Of a DNA stretch of 64,000 nucleotides, positions 26,467 to 37,649 are shown piece after piece (within the stretch, counting starts at the first letter, position 1; each line of letters opens with the position of its first letter). The notes beneath the pieces were generated by a model that had not been told where the DNA came from, did not search any database, and saw nothing but the letters and a program-made list of their open reading frames with translations. The stretch is from Mumia sp050632745 (GTDB lineage Bacteria; Actinomycetota; Actinomycetes; Propionibacteriales; Nocardioidaceae): positions 310,001 to 374,000 of the forward strand of contig NZ_JBODSD010000001.1 in assembly GCF_050632745.1 (NCBI RefSeq), written 5' to 3'. Both the position numbers and the translations under genes were made by a program.

Positions 26467-27548
26467 CGCTTGTCCTTGGGAGAGAAGAAGTAGGTCACGA
26501 GTCGGGCCACGAGGTTGAGCACCATCACGATCAGCATCAGCACGAGTGCGGCACCCCAGGCCCGTGCGATGGAGGGCTCCGGAGGGACGCCCGGGCTCAT
26601 GATGGAGCTGTAGGTGAACACCGGCAGCGTCGCCATGCGTCCGTCGAACAGGTTGAAGTTGGACGAGTCGGTGATCCCCACCGTGATGAGGAGCGGGGCC
26701 GTCTCACCGATCACGCGGGCGACGGCGAGCGTGATGCCGGTGACGAGGCCCGCCATCGCGGTCGGCAGGACGACCTTGACGATCGTCCGCCAGCGCGGGA
26801 CGCCGAGCGCGTACGCCGCCTCCCGCAGCTCGTTGGGCACGAGCTGCAGCATCTCCTCCGACGACCGGACGACCACCGGCGTCATCAGCACGGTGAGCGC
26901 GACGGCGCCGGCGATGCCCATCCGGACGCCCGGCCCGAAGAAGACCACGAACAGGGCGTAGGCGAAGAGGCCCGCGACGATCGACGGGATGCCGGTCATC
27001 ACGTCGACGAGGAAGCGGATCGTCTTGGCGAGCCGCCGGTCACCGCCGTACTCGACGAGGTAGATCGCGGTCAGCAGACCCAGCGGCACCGACATCACCG
27101 CGGTGGCGGCGGTGATGAGGACCGTGCCCCAGATCGCGTGGTAGATGCCGCCGCCCTCGCCGACGACGTTGCGCATCGAGTAGGTGAAGAACTCCGGCGA
27201 GAGGACCGGGAGGCCGTTCTTCAGGACGGTCCAGAGGATCGAGACCAGCGGCACCATCGCCAGCGCGAACGCGCTCGAGACGACCACGGTGACGAGCCGG
27301 TCGAACGCCTTCCGGCGGCCCTCGATGGCCAACGACAGCAGGGGCAGGCCGACGACGACCACGGCCCACCCCGCGAGCAGCGAAGGGATGAGGGGCAGGC
27401 CCAGTCCGGCCTGCAGCGCCGAGGTGACGACGACGCCGAGGGCGAGGGCGTACCAGGCGGTGCCGCGCGGGAGCTGCGGGCGGTGCCAGCTGGCGACCCG
27501 CTGCGGCGCGTCGTCGCGCGTGGGAGGGGGAGGTGCGGTGGTCGTCAT
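26463..27548 (-). CDS. pstA: Phosphate ABC transporter permease PstA
   Basis: A 361-residue inner-membrane protein. Two or three extra hydrophobic segments precede the six-helix permease core. The coupling loop EAAYALGVPRWRTI and the segment ARVIGETAPLL are typical of PstA. The start at 27548 overlaps the pstC stop by four bases. It forms the translocation channel with PstC. Confidence 0.93.
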   Translation of the reverse strand: MTTTAPPPPTRDDAPQRVASWHRPQLPRGTAWYALALGVVVTSALQAGLGLPLIPSLLAGWAVVVVGLPLLSLAIEGRRKAFDRLVTVVVSSAFALAMVPLVSILWTVLKNGLPVLSPEFFTYSMRNVVGEGGGIYHAIWGTVLITAATAVMSVPLGLLTAIYLVEYGGDRRLAKTIRFLVDVMTGIPSIVAGLFAYALFVVFFGPGVRMGIAGAVALTVLMTPVVVRSSEEMLQLVPNELREAAYALGVPRWRTIVKVVLPTAMAGLVTGITLAVARVIGETAPLLITVGITDSSNFNLFDGRMATLPVFTYSSIMSPGVPPEPSIARAWGAALVLMLIVMVLNLVARLVTYFFSPKDKR

Positions 27549-28510
27549 GCGTTGGCTCCCGAGAACTCCTTGCGCCGGTTGACCACGGCACGTGCGCCGA
27601 AGTTGACGGCGAAGGTGATGACGAAGAGTACGAGGCCGGAGGCGATGAGCGCGTTCACGGTGAGCCCGGAGGCCTCGTTGAACTGCAGCGCGATGTTGGC
27701 CGGGATCGTGCTCGGGTTCGTCGAGCTGATGAGGTTGAACGTGATGACGCCGGAGGCGGAGAGGACCATCGCCACCGCCATCGTCTCGCCGAGCGCGCGG
27801 CCGAGGCCGAGCATCGCACCGCCGATCACGCCGGACCGGCCGTGGGGCAGGACGACGGTCCGGATCATCTCCCACCGGGTCGCTCCGAGGGCGAGAGCCG
27901 CCTCCTCGAGGAGCACCGGGGTCTGGCGGAAGACCTCACGGGCGATCGCGGTGACGATCGGGAGGATCATCACCGCGAGCACGAGCGCGGCGGTGAGCAT
28001 GGTGCGGCCGGTCGCGGACGCGGGGCCGGCGAAGAACGGGAGGAAGCCGAGGTGCGCCTCGAGCCACTCGAACGGCCCGACGAGCTGCCCGGCCAGCACG
28101 CGCATGCCCCAGAGGCCGAAGACGACCGAGGGGACCGCGGCGAGGAGGTCGATGACGTACCCGAGCGTCTGGCCGAGCCGGCGCGGGACGTAGAAGGTCA
28201 CGAAGAGCGCTACCGCGATCGCCAGCGGGAGGGCCAGCACGAGGGCCAGCACCGCGCTCCACAGGGTGCCGAAGACGAGCGGCAGCACGAACGCCCCGAA
28301 CGACTCGCCGCTCTTCACCTCGTCGGGTGAGGCGGTGACGCCGGGGATGCCTTCGACCGTCAGGAAGATCGCGACGCCCGCGAGGATCACGAGGATCATC
28401 AGGGCCGCGCCCTTGGAGAGCCCCAGGAAGACGCGGTCTCCGAACCGGCCCTTGGCCTTGCCCGGGCCGGCCGCGCCGCGGGGCGGTGACGGTGTGACGG
28501 TGTCGCTCAC
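27545..28510 (-). CDS. pstC: Phosphate ABC transporter permease PstC
   Basis: A 321-residue permease with six membrane segments and the coupling-loop motif EEAALALGATRWEMI followed by GRALGETMAVAM. The cytoplasmic N-terminus is Pro/Gly-rich. It lies 85 bp after pstS, a gap that contains a strong hairpin, so it is probably expressed at a lower level than pstS. Confidence 0.94.
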   Translation of the reverse strand: MSDTVTPSPPRGAAGPGKAKGRFGDRVFLGLSKGAALMILVILAGVAIFLTVEGIPGVTASPDEVKSGESFGAFVLPLVFGTLWSAVLALVLALPLAIAVALFVTFYVPRRLGQTLGYVIDLLAAVPSVVFGLWGMRVLAGQLVGPFEWLEAHLGFLPFFAGPASATGRTMLTAALVLAVMILPIVTAIAREVFRQTPVLLEEAALALGATRWEMIRTVVLPHGRSGVIGGAMLGLGRALGETMAVAMVLSASGVITFNLISSTNPSTIPANIALQFNEASGLTVNALIASGLVLFVITFAVNFGARAVVNRRKEFSGANA

Positions 28511-28544
28511 GGAGTGTTCCTCTGGTGGAGACGGTGGGGGGTTA

Positions 28545-28591
28545 CCTGCGGGCGGGCGTCCGATCCCCCGGTACGGACGACCGCCCGCAGG
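28545..28591 (-). promoter_or_regulatory. Hairpin between pstS and pstC
   Basis: An 18-bp stem (CCTGCGGGCGGGCGTCCG on the plus strand with its complement, one mismatch) and an 11-base loop begin four bases after the pstS stop. Such a structure can stop part of transcription or protect the pstS message, giving an excess of binding protein over permease. Confidence 0.75.
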
Positions 28592-28595
28592 AGCA

Positions 28596-29693
28596 TCACT
28601 TCGCCGAGATGCCGTCGACGATGCCCGAGATGCGCTCCTCGAGCGCGCTCGTCAGCGGGGCCGAGCCGGCGCCCTCGGCGGCGGCCTGCTGGCCGTCGGA
28701 GCTGGCGACGTAGGAGAGCCAGCCCTTGACGAGGTCGGCCTTGGCCTGGTCGTCGTACTGCAGGCACGCGATCTGGTACGACACCAGGACGGCCGGGTAG
28801 ACGCCCGCCTCGGTCGTGCCGTGGTCGATCTCCATCGCGATGTCGGTCTCGCCGCGGCCCTCGACCTGCTTCGAGGCCTCGAGGATCTTCGCGGCGGCCT
28901 CCGGGCTCGGGCCGACGTACTCGTCGCCGACCTTCAGCGAGGCGACGCCGAGGTCGCCCGCCTGGCTCGCATCGGCGTACCCGATGGTGCCCTCGCCGCC
29001 CTGGACGGCAGCGACGACGCCGGAGGTGCCCTGCGCGCCCTCGCCGCCCTTGACCGGCCAGGTCTCGACCGTCCCGCCGGTCCAGCCCTGCGGCGCGGCG
29101 GCCGAGAGGTACGCGGTGAAGTTCTCGGTGGTGCCCGAGTCGTCCGAGCGGTGCACGGGCGTGATCTTGGTCGACGGGAGGTCCGCGTCCGGGTTGTCGG
29201 CCTTGATGGCCTCGTCGTCCCAGGTCGTGATCTTGCCCTCGAAGATCTTGCCGGCGGTGTCGGGCGACAGCTGGAGGCCGTCGACGCCGGGCAGGTTGTA
29301 GATGACGGCGATCGGGCTGACGTAGGTCGGGACCTCGATCACGTCGGAGCCGCAGCGCTCCTTCGCCGAGGCGAGCTCCTCGTCGTCCATGTACGCGTCC
29401 GAGCCGGCGAAGTCGGTGCCGCCGGCGATGAACTGCTCACGGCCCGCACCGGATCCGGCCGGGTCGTAGTTGACGGTGACGTCCGGGTTCGCGGTCTGGA
29501 AGCCGGCCTGCCAGGCGCCGACGGCTGCCTCCTGGGAGCTGGCGCCGGCGCCGTTGAGCGTGCCGCTCAGCGAGCTGGTGGTGGCGTCGTCGTCGGCCCC
29601 GGCCTCGTTGTCCGCCCCGCAGGCGGACAGGCCGAGGGCCACGGTCGCGGCCAGGGCCAGGGGAGCGGCGACGCGGAGCTTGGTGCGGTTCAC
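28596..29693 (-). CDS. pstS: Phosphate-binding lipoprotein PstS
   Basis: A 365-residue secreted binding protein. It has a signal peptide with lipobox LSAC (Cys25), then a phosphate-binding fold with GAGASSQEAAVGAW, PAGSGAGREQF, GGTDFAGSD and RSDDSGTTENF; these Ser, Thr, Arg and Asp residues bind the oxyanion. It captures phosphate outside the membrane for PstCAB. A PHO box lies 70-110 bp upstream, so it is probably induced by PhoP when phosphate is scarce. Confidence 0.95.
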   Translation of the reverse strand: MNRTKLRVAAPLALAATVALGLSACGADNEAGADDDATTSSLSGTLNGAGASSQEAAVGAWQAGFQTANPDVTVNYDPAGSGAGREQFIAGGTDFAGSDAYMDDEELASAKERCGSDVIEVPTYVSPIAVIYNLPGVDGLQLSPDTAGKIFEGKITTWDDEAIKADNPDADLPSTKITPVHRSDDSGTTENFTAYLSAAAPQGWTGGTVETWPVKGGEGAQGTSGVVAAVQGGEGTIGYADASQAGDLGVASLKVGDEYVGPSPEAAAKILEASKQVEGRGETDIAMEIDHGTTEAGVYPAVLVSYQIACLQYDDQAKADLVKGWLSYVASSDGQQAAAEGAGSAPLTSALEERISGIVDGISAK

Positions 29694-29762
29694 TGTGGTC
29701 TTCCCTCTCTGGGAAACGTCATGTCGAAACTGGTGTTGTCGACGGCGACGTTAGGCAGCAGA

Positions 29763-29802
29763 GGTGAAGCGGTAGGCGGACGTAGGTGAACCGAAGGTGA
29801 AC
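29763..29802 (-). promoter_or_regulatory. PHO box (PhoP-binding direct repeats) upstream of pstS
   Basis: Read on the minus strand, GTTCACCTTCG is followed at once by GTTCACCTACG, then a degenerate 11-base unit (TCCGCCTACCG), then CTTCACC. Tandem 11-bp units with consensus GTTCACC are the PhoP-binding sites known in Streptomyces. The array ends 70 bp before the pstS start. Confidence 0.88.
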
Positions 29803-29844
29803 GCTGACCGACGAGTTCGGGCGGCGATGTGACGTATCCCGTGG

Positions 29845-30231
29845 TCAGACGGGCGTCGGAGCCTCGAGGAGGTCGGCGTGCGCGGTGCGTCGCAGATAGC
29901 CCTTGACGGTGTCCCGGCTCTTGCTCAGGCAGGCGATCTTGTCCTCGATCGAGGCCAGCTCGCCGTACATCATCTCGGCGAACTCCCTGCTGCAGGAAGG
30001 TGAACGTTCGTCGTCGGCCAGCGCCTCGATGTCGAGGACGGCACGGACGAGCCGGGTCGTGAGGCCGGAGGCGATCAGGCTCCGGATCGTCTGGACGCGG
30101 TCCACGTCGGCCTCCGAGTACGCCCGGTAGCCGTTGTGCTCGCGCGTCGACGCGAGCAGTCCTTGCTCCTCGTAGTAGCGCAGCATCCGTGTCGCGGTGC
30201 CCGTCCGCTCCGCCAGCTCTCCGACCCGCAT
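29845..30231 (-). CDS. MerR-family transcriptional regulator
   Basis: A 128-residue regulator. The N-terminal winged helix (MRVGELAERTGTATRMLRYYEEQGLL) is followed by a long dimerisation helix and a short effector end with one Cys (SPSCSREF). MerR proteins bind and untwist promoters with long spacers. It is divergent from the MFS transporter gene. A 22-bp dyad with a 19-20 bp promoter spacer lies between the two genes, so the transporter is its likely target. The effector is unknown. Confidence 0.88.
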   Translation of the reverse strand: MRVGELAERTGTATRMLRYYEEQGLLASTREHNGYRAYSEADVDRVQTIRSLIASGLTTRLVRAVLDIEALADDERSPSCSREFAEMMYGELASIEDKIACLSKSRDTVKGYLRRTAHADLLEAPTPV

Positions 30232-30256
30232 CAAGATTCCTTCCGTTCGGGGCTTG

Positions 30257-30278
30257 ACCTTGACACCGGTGTGAAGGT
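30257..30278. promoter_or_regulatory. MerR-type operator/promoter
   Basis: A dyad ACCTTGACACC / GGTGTGAAGGT (10 of 11 paired) lies inside the promoter TTGACC (30254-30259) ... CTACGT/TACGTT (about 30279-30285). The spacer is 19-20 bp, longer than the usual 17, as MerR activators require. The transporter start follows within 15 bp. Confidence 0.75.
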
Positions 30279-30292
30279 CTACGTTCCCAAGC

Positions 30293-31516
30293 ATGACACG
30301 GAAGACATGGATCGCCCTGACAACTCTCGCAGGAGCGGCGTTCGCGACGGTGACCGTCGAGCTCCTCCCTGCCGGCCTGCTCGCCGCGATGGCCGACGAC
30401 CTCGACGTCTCGCCCGGACAGATCGGGCTGCTGGTGACCGCGTGGGCGCTCACGGTGGCGGCACTGAGCCTCCCGCTCGAGCGCGCCACCCGCCGCCTGC
30501 CGCGCCGCACGGTGATGGTGGCCGCGGTCGTGGTCAGCGCGGGAGCGGCACTCCTCGCGGCGGCGTCGCCGGCGTACGGCGTGCTCGTCGCCGCCCGCAT
30601 CGTGGCCGCGGCCGCCCACGGGCTCTTCTGGGCGCTCCTCGTGCCCTACGCGACCTCGCTGGTCAGCGAGCGCCACCTCGGCCGGGCGGTCTCGGTGGTG
30701 CTGGTCGGCCCGACCGCAGCAGGCGTGGTCGGCGTCCCCCTCGGTACGGCGGCCGCCGAGCTGGTCGGCTGGCGAGCCGTCCTCGTCGGTGCCGCGGTCG
30801 TCCTCGGGCTCGCGGCAGCAGCGCTCGTGGCCGTGCTGCCGTCCGGGACGGCGAGCGGCTCCGGTGCCGCGGAGCCGGCCGCAGGACGTGACCGCTCGCT
30901 GGTCCCGGTCACCGTCACGGCGGTCCTCGGCGCGGTGCTGCTGGTCGGGCACTTCCAGATGTTCACCTTCGTCGCGCCGATCGTGACCGACGTGGCGGGG
31001 TTCGAGCCCGCGGCGCTCGGCGGGGTGCTCGCGCTCTTCGGGGCGACCGGCGCTCTCGGTCTCGCCGTGGCAGGCCCGCTGTCGGACCGGCTCCCGCGGG
31101 CGGCGCTCCCCGCGACCGCCGCCGTGTTCGCGGCGACGTCGCTGGCGTTGACCGTGATCGATCGGAGCGCCGCCGCCGCCCTCGTGGTGATCGGCGTCTG
31201 GGGCGCGATGATCGGGCTCTTCCCGCCCGTGTTCCAGGCCACGGTCATGCGCGTCGCGTCCGAGCGCAGCCGCGGCGCCGCCGGAGCGGTCGTCGTCACC
31301 GCGCTCAACCTGGGGATCGCGGCCGGAGCGGCGAGCGGGGCGTGGGTCCTGGAGAACCTCGGCGTCACCTGGCTCGCGCCGGTGGCGACGGTGCTGATGG
31401 CCACCGCCGCGCTCGGGCTCGCGCTCAGTGCAGGGCGTGGTGCTCGGTCGCGAGGACCTCGCCGCGGCGATGGTGCACGACCACCAGCCCCGCCGGTGGC
31501 AGCGGGCTCGCGCTGA
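30293..31516 (+). CDS. MFS drug/sugar efflux transporter (DHA1-like)
   Basis: A 407-residue protein with about 12 hydrophobic segments. The conserved acidic residue in the first helix (VTVELLPAGLLAAM) and the RxxxRxxPRR loop between helices 2 and 3 fit the arabinose-efflux/DHA1 group of proton-driven exporters. The last 30 residues are Arg/Pro/Gly-rich and read antisense through the end of the neighbouring NUDIX gene, giving a 92-bp convergent overlap. It is probably controlled by the divergent MerR regulator. The substrate is unknown. Confidence 0.85.
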   Translation: MTRKTWIALTTLAGAAFATVTVELLPAGLLAAMADDLDVSPGQIGLLVTAWALTVAALSLPLERATRRLPRRTVMVAAVVVSAGAALLAAASPAYGVLVAARIVAAAAHGLFWALLVPYATSLVSERHLGRAVSVVLVGPTAAGVVGVPLGTAAAELVGWRAVLVGAAVVLGLAAAALVAVLPSGTASGSGAAEPAAGRDRSLVPVTVTAVLGAVLLVGHFQMFTFVAPIVTDVAGFEPAALGGVLALFGATGALGLAVAGPLSDRLPRAALPATAAVFAATSLALTVIDRSAAAALVVIGVWGAMIGLFPPVFQATVMRVASERSRGAAGAVVVTALNLGIAAGAASGAWVLENLGVTWLAPVATVLMATAALGLALSAGRGARSRGPRRGDGARPPAPPVAAGSR

Positions 31517-32338
31517 CCGCGTCGGCGTCCACCCCGACGGCCTTGAGCATGCGCGGGATCACCGTCCGGTGGCCGCACACGGCGACGGGCCGCTTGTGGG
31601 CGACGTCCTCGAGCAGCGCCTCGGCGACGGGCCGGTTCTTCGCCGGCCCGCCGTCGCGCGGCTCGTCGAGGCGGTGGTCGACGGTGATCGGGCGGTGGAG
31701 CGCGTCGGCGTACGGACTGAGCGTCTGCACGCACCGCAGCGCCCCGCTCGAGTGCAGGTGGTGGATCGCGTACGCCGCGAGGACCGGCCGCAGCCTGCCG
31801 GCCTCGCGCTTGCCGGCCGCGGTGAGGGGACGGGCGAGCGGGTCCCTGCGCCAACGGTCGCGCGAGCGCGCCTGCGCGTGGCGGACGACGATCAGGGTCC
31901 GCGTCTTGTGAGCGCCCGTCTCCACCCGCTCGACGAAGGCGTCGAGCACCGCGCGGTCGTTGTCGTAGGAGAGCCGCCTCGTCGCCTTGTCCAGCGGCAC
32001 CCAGGAGACTCCGTCGATCTCGCGGTTGGGGACGTAGGCGTCCGCGTCGCCGCTGATCGGCGTCGCCGACCAGTACGCGACGTTCTTGGTCCGGCCCTTC
32101 GTGTACTCGTACTCGAGCTCGATCAGCGGCACGCCGAGCCGCGCGAGCACGCCGGTCTCCTCCTCGACCTCGCGCACCGCCGTCGTGGGCCGCAGCTCGC
32201 CGCGCTCGACGGTGCCCTTGGGGATCGTCCAGTCGTCGTGGCGCGGTCGGTGGACGAGCAGGATCTCGAGACCGTCCTTCGCCTTCGAGCCCGCGGGGCG
32301 CCACACCACGGCGCCGGCGGACATCCGGACCGGCCGGC

Positions 32339-32342
<4 letters not shown>
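31425..32342 (-). CDS. NUDIX hydrolase fused to histidine phosphatase (MutT1-like)
   Basis: A 305-residue fusion. Residues 8-135 form a NUDIX domain (GTVERGELRPTTAVREVEEE fits the GX5EX7REUXEE box). Residues 145-300 form a histidine phosphatase (LIVVRHAQARSRDRW, a second His in VCGHRTVIPR). This matches mycobacterial MutT1, which hydrolyses 8-oxo-dGTP/GDP and diadenosine polyphosphates. The GTG start overlaps the ppk stop (GTGA), giving the same ppk-mutT1 linkage as in Mycobacterium tuberculosis. An ATG at 32324 is an alternative start. Confidence 0.88.
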
Positions 32343-34540
<2,198 letters not shown>

Positions 34541-34583
34541 GCCCGCATCGTGTCACGCAAAAGTGACCAGCGGGTGACGTGAC

Positions 34584-35231
34584 TCAGGCCGCGCGACCGA
34601 CCCAGAGAAGGTGGCCGGCGCCGACCTCGACCTCGTCGACGCGGGTGAATCCCGCCGCCTCCAGGACAGCCACCCGCTCGGGCACGAGCGTCACCGCCGC
34701 GGCGACGCCCTCGATCTCCTCCAGCGCGGTCGCGATGCACGCCTGGAGCAAGCGGTCCCGCTCGGCGGCGGGCAGCTCGGGCACGGCGGCCAGCGCGGTG
34801 AGGACCACGTCGGGCTGCACACGGTCGAGCGCCGCCGCGACCTCCGGAGCCGCGGCAGCCAAGGCCTGCCGGACCTCCTCGCCGGGGTCGATCGCTGCCT
34901 GGACGGTCGCCGCGTCGAGCTCGCGGACGACGGTGTCGCGCAGGTCGTCGGCGAGACCGACCGCGCCCAGCGGCATCCAGACCGTGGCCGCGTGCAGGGA
35001 GTCGCCGGCGTCGGCCACCCAGAGCTGTCCGTGCTGGAGCACCACGTGGCTCAGCGCGAGCCGCGTGACGGAGGCCGCGACCAACGGGTCCGCGGGGCCG
35101 TCGACGGTGCCGTCGCCGTCGATGTCGAGCTCGGGAGCCGAGGCCTCGAGCAACCGGGCGACGTGCGTCACGTCGACGATCCCGGCGCGACGCACGGCGT
35201 ACGAGGTGACGGTGCCCAGGGAGGTGGCCAT
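34584..35231 (-). CDS. GNAT-fold-like protein
   Basis: A 215-residue protein. The N-terminal part VRRAGIVDVTHVARLLEAS and the C-terminal TLVPERVAVLEAAGFTRVDEVEVG follow the pattern of GNAT acetyltransferases. However, the central acetyl-CoA-binding R/QxxGxG/A segment is not visible, so it may have lost activity. A long Ala-rich helical middle section is unusual. It lies 43 bp upstream of ppk on the same strand. The function is unknown. Confidence 0.6.
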   Translation of the reverse strand: MATSLGTVTSYAVRRAGIVDVTHVARLLEASAPELDIDGDGTVDGPADPLVAASVTRLALSHVVLQHGQLWVADAGDSLHAATVWMPLGAVGLADDLRDTVVRELDAATVQAAIDPGEEVRQALAAAAPEVAAALDRVQPDVVLTALAAVPELPAAERDRLLQACIATALEEIEGVAAAVTLVPERVAVLEAAGFTRVDEVEVGAGHLLWVGRAA

Positions 35232-35280
35232 ACCTCCACCCTGACATCCGGACCCAAGGACCCCGCGCCCTCCAGCGGTC

Positions 35281-36126
35281 TCAGGCGCCGGTCGCGTACA
35301 GGACGTCGCGCGCGCTCTCGCGGAACCCGAGACCCTCGTACGTCGCCAGCGCCGGCGTGTTGTCGCCCTCGACGTAGAGGTCGACGCGACGCAGGCCGAG
35401 GGTGGCGAGGTGGTGCAGGCCACGCAGCGTGAGGGCCTTGCCGAGCCCGCGACCCTGCTCCGACGGGTCGACGCCCACGACGTACACCTCGCCGACGTCG
35501 CCGCCCTCGGCCACCGGCGGGTCCACCTTGGTCCAGTGGAAGCCGACGACCTCGCCGTCGCGCTCGGCGACGAACAGCCCGGCGGGGTCGAACCACGGCT
35601 GCGCGGTCCGCGCGCGGAAGTCGGCCTCGTCCATCGCGCCCTGCTCGGGGTGGCTCGCGAAGGCGCGGGCGTTGACCGCGACCACCCCCGCGGTGTCCTC
35701 GTCGCGCCAGGTCCGGATCGTCACACCCTCGACCGGACGCTCGTCCGGCAGCGCGGCGGCGGTGTCCCGCTCGAGGACGAGCAATGTGCGTACGGCGGTG
35801 AGGCCGCGGCGGCGTGCGAGCGCCTGCGCTCCCGGCAGGTCCCCGTGGGCCCAGAACCGGCTCTCGCCCTGGTCGAGGACCCGGTCCAGCAGCTGCAGTC
35901 CGACACCCCGGCGCCGGTGGTCCGGCTCCACGAACAGCTCGACGGGTGCGTCGCCCGCGGCGTACGCGACCCCGACCAGGAGGTCGCCCTCGTACGCCGT
36001 CTCGTCGACGCGCGGGGGCGCGCCCGACGCGATCGCGATCCTGCTGGCCTCGTTGAGCGGTGACACGCCGTCGACCGAGGCGATGCCCGCGGCGAGCGCG
36101 ACGCGCCCGTCGACCTCCGCGCTCAT
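35281..36126 (-). CDS. mshD: Mycothiol synthase MshD
   Basis: A 281-residue protein made of two GNAT domains. The N-terminal one contains VEPDHRRRGVGLQLLDRV and the C-terminal, catalytic one contains VVGVDPSEQGRGLGKALTLRG, followed by LYVEGDNTPALATYEGLGF. It acetylates Cys-GlcN-Ins to give mycothiol, the main thiol of actinobacteria. The start at 36126 overlaps the carboxyltransferase stop by four bases, so the two are co-translated. Confidence 0.92.
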   Translation of the reverse strand: MSAEVDGRVALAAGIASVDGVSPLNEASRIAIASGAPPRVDETAYEGDLLVGVAYAAGDAPVELFVEPDHRRRGVGLQLLDRVLDQGESRFWAHGDLPGAQALARRRGLTAVRTLLVLERDTAAALPDERPVEGVTIRTWRDEDTAGVVAVNARAFASHPEQGAMDEADFRARTAQPWFDPAGLFVAERDGEVVGFHWTKVDPPVAEGGDVGEVYVVGVDPSEQGRGLGKALTLRGLHHLATLGLRRVDLYVEGDNTPALATYEGLGFRESARDVLYATGA

Positions 36127-37574
36127 CGGTGCCTCCCGCTCGTGTCGGTGGCTCTCAACGCCCGCACCTGGGTGGCGGCTTCTGCGGCGACCGCAGCAGC
36201 GAGCGCGGTTGCGTCCTCGACGTCGGAGTCCCGCTCGGGCACGAGCACCTGCACCTTTCCTGCGGCGAAGAGGTCGGCCGCCGACACGCGTTGGGCGGTC
36301 GCCATCTCGGCGGCGTGGTCCGCGTCGCCGTGCACGATCGCCGACGCACCTTCGGGAGGCAGCGGCGAGAGCCAGGCGCTCTGGGTGGCGACGACGACGT
36401 CGGCGGGGAAGAGCGCGAGCGCGCCGCCGCCGCACCCCTCGCCGAGGAGGACCGCGACCGTCGGGACCGTCATCGTCGCCATCGACGCGATGCAGCGGGC
36501 GATCTCACCGGCGATCGCGCCCTCCTCGGCCGCCCGCGACAGCTCCGCTCCGGGCGTGTCGATGAACGAGACCAGCGGAAGGCCGAGCTCGTTGGCCAGG
36601 CGCATCCCGCGACGGGCCTCGCGCAGCGCGCCCGGTCCCATCGGTGCGCGCTGCTGGGACTTGCGGTCCTGGCCGACGACCACGCACGGCTCGCCGTCGA
36701 GCCGCGTGAGGGCGACGATCATCGCGCTGTCGCGCTCCCCCTCGTCGGTGCCCTGGAGGCGGATCGTGTCCTCGCCGCCGACGCGCAGCACGTCGCGGAC
36801 GCCCACCCGCTGCGCGTCCCGGGTCCGCTCGATCGCGGTCCACGTGTCGAGGGCGGCCGTGCTGACGGGTTCGCGCCGGGTGAGCGTCGCGGGCTTCGGC
36901 GGGTCGACGAGGATGCCGAGCGTGCGGTCCACGAGGGCGGGGAGGTCCTCGGCGGTGACGACCGCGTCGAGGATGCCGTGGTGGGCGAGGTTCTCGGCGG
37001 TCTGGACGCCCTCGGGGAACGGGTGGTGGTTGAGGACCTCGTACACCTTCGGGCCGAGGAACCCGACGAGCGCGCCGGGCTCGGCGACCGTCACGTGGCC
37101 GAGCGATCCCCACGAGGCGAAGACGCCGCCGGTCGTCGGGTGACCGAGGTGGACGAGGTAGGGGAGGCCCGCCGCCTTGTGGTCCATGATCGCCCGGGAG
37201 ATGTCGATCATGTGGAGGAAGGCCGGCGTGCCCTCCTGCATGCGGGTGCCGCCGGAGGCCGTGGTGGCCAGGACCGGGATGCGCTCCTCGGTCGCGCGCC
37301 GCACCGCGCTCACGATCCGGCGGGCGGCGTCCTCGCCGATCGAGCCGGCGAGGAAGCGGAACTCGCTGGCGACCACCGCGACGGGGCGACCGCGCACGGT
37401 GGCGCGTCCCGTGATGACCGACTCGTCGCGGCCTGAGCGCTCGGCGGCGCGGGCGAGCTCGCGCTGGTACGACTCAGGCCAGCGGCTGACGTCGATCGGG
37501 GAGTCCCACGACGTGAAGGAGTCGGGGTCGAGGACGAGCTCGACCAGGTCCGACGCCGTACGACGTGCGCTCAT
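36123..37574 (-). CDS. Acyl-CoA carboxyltransferase with fused beta and alpha halves
   Basis: A 483-residue protein with two crotonase-fold halves. The N-terminal half has TTASGGTRMQEGTPAF and LVHLGHPTTGGVFASWGSLG; the C-terminal half has FIDTPGAELSRAAEEGAIAG and LLGEGCGGGALALFPAD. This matches fused AccD/AccA carboxyltransferases that move CO2 from biotin to acetyl- or propionyl-CoA. The AccD zinc finger is absent. Its biotin carboxylase partner is not in the window. It is translationally coupled to mshD. Confidence 0.88.
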   Translation of the reverse strand: MSARRTASDLVELVLDPDSFTSWDSPIDVSRWPESYQRELARAAERSGRDESVITGRATVRGRPVAVVASEFRFLAGSIGEDAARRIVSAVRRATEERIPVLATTASGGTRMQEGTPAFLHMIDISRAIMDHKAAGLPYLVHLGHPTTGGVFASWGSLGHVTVAEPGALVGFLGPKVYEVLNHHPFPEGVQTAENLAHHGILDAVVTAEDLPALVDRTLGILVDPPKPATLTRREPVSTAALDTWTAIERTRDAQRVGVRDVLRVGGEDTIRLQGTDEGERDSAMIVALTRLDGEPCVVVGQDRKSQQRAPMGPGALREARRGMRLANELGLPLVSFIDTPGAELSRAAEEGAIAGEIARCIASMATMTVPTVAVLLGEGCGGGALALFPADVVVATQSAWLSPLPPEGASAIVHGDADHAAEMATAQRVSAADLFAAGKVQVLVPERDSDVEDATALAAAVAAEAATQVRALRATDTSGRHR

Positions 37575-37649
37575 GCTCGGGATCCTCTCGGGCGGTGTGC
37601 TCGGGTGCTCCGATCCAAGCACAGCCGCCCGGGGTGGTGCTCGTGCGCG

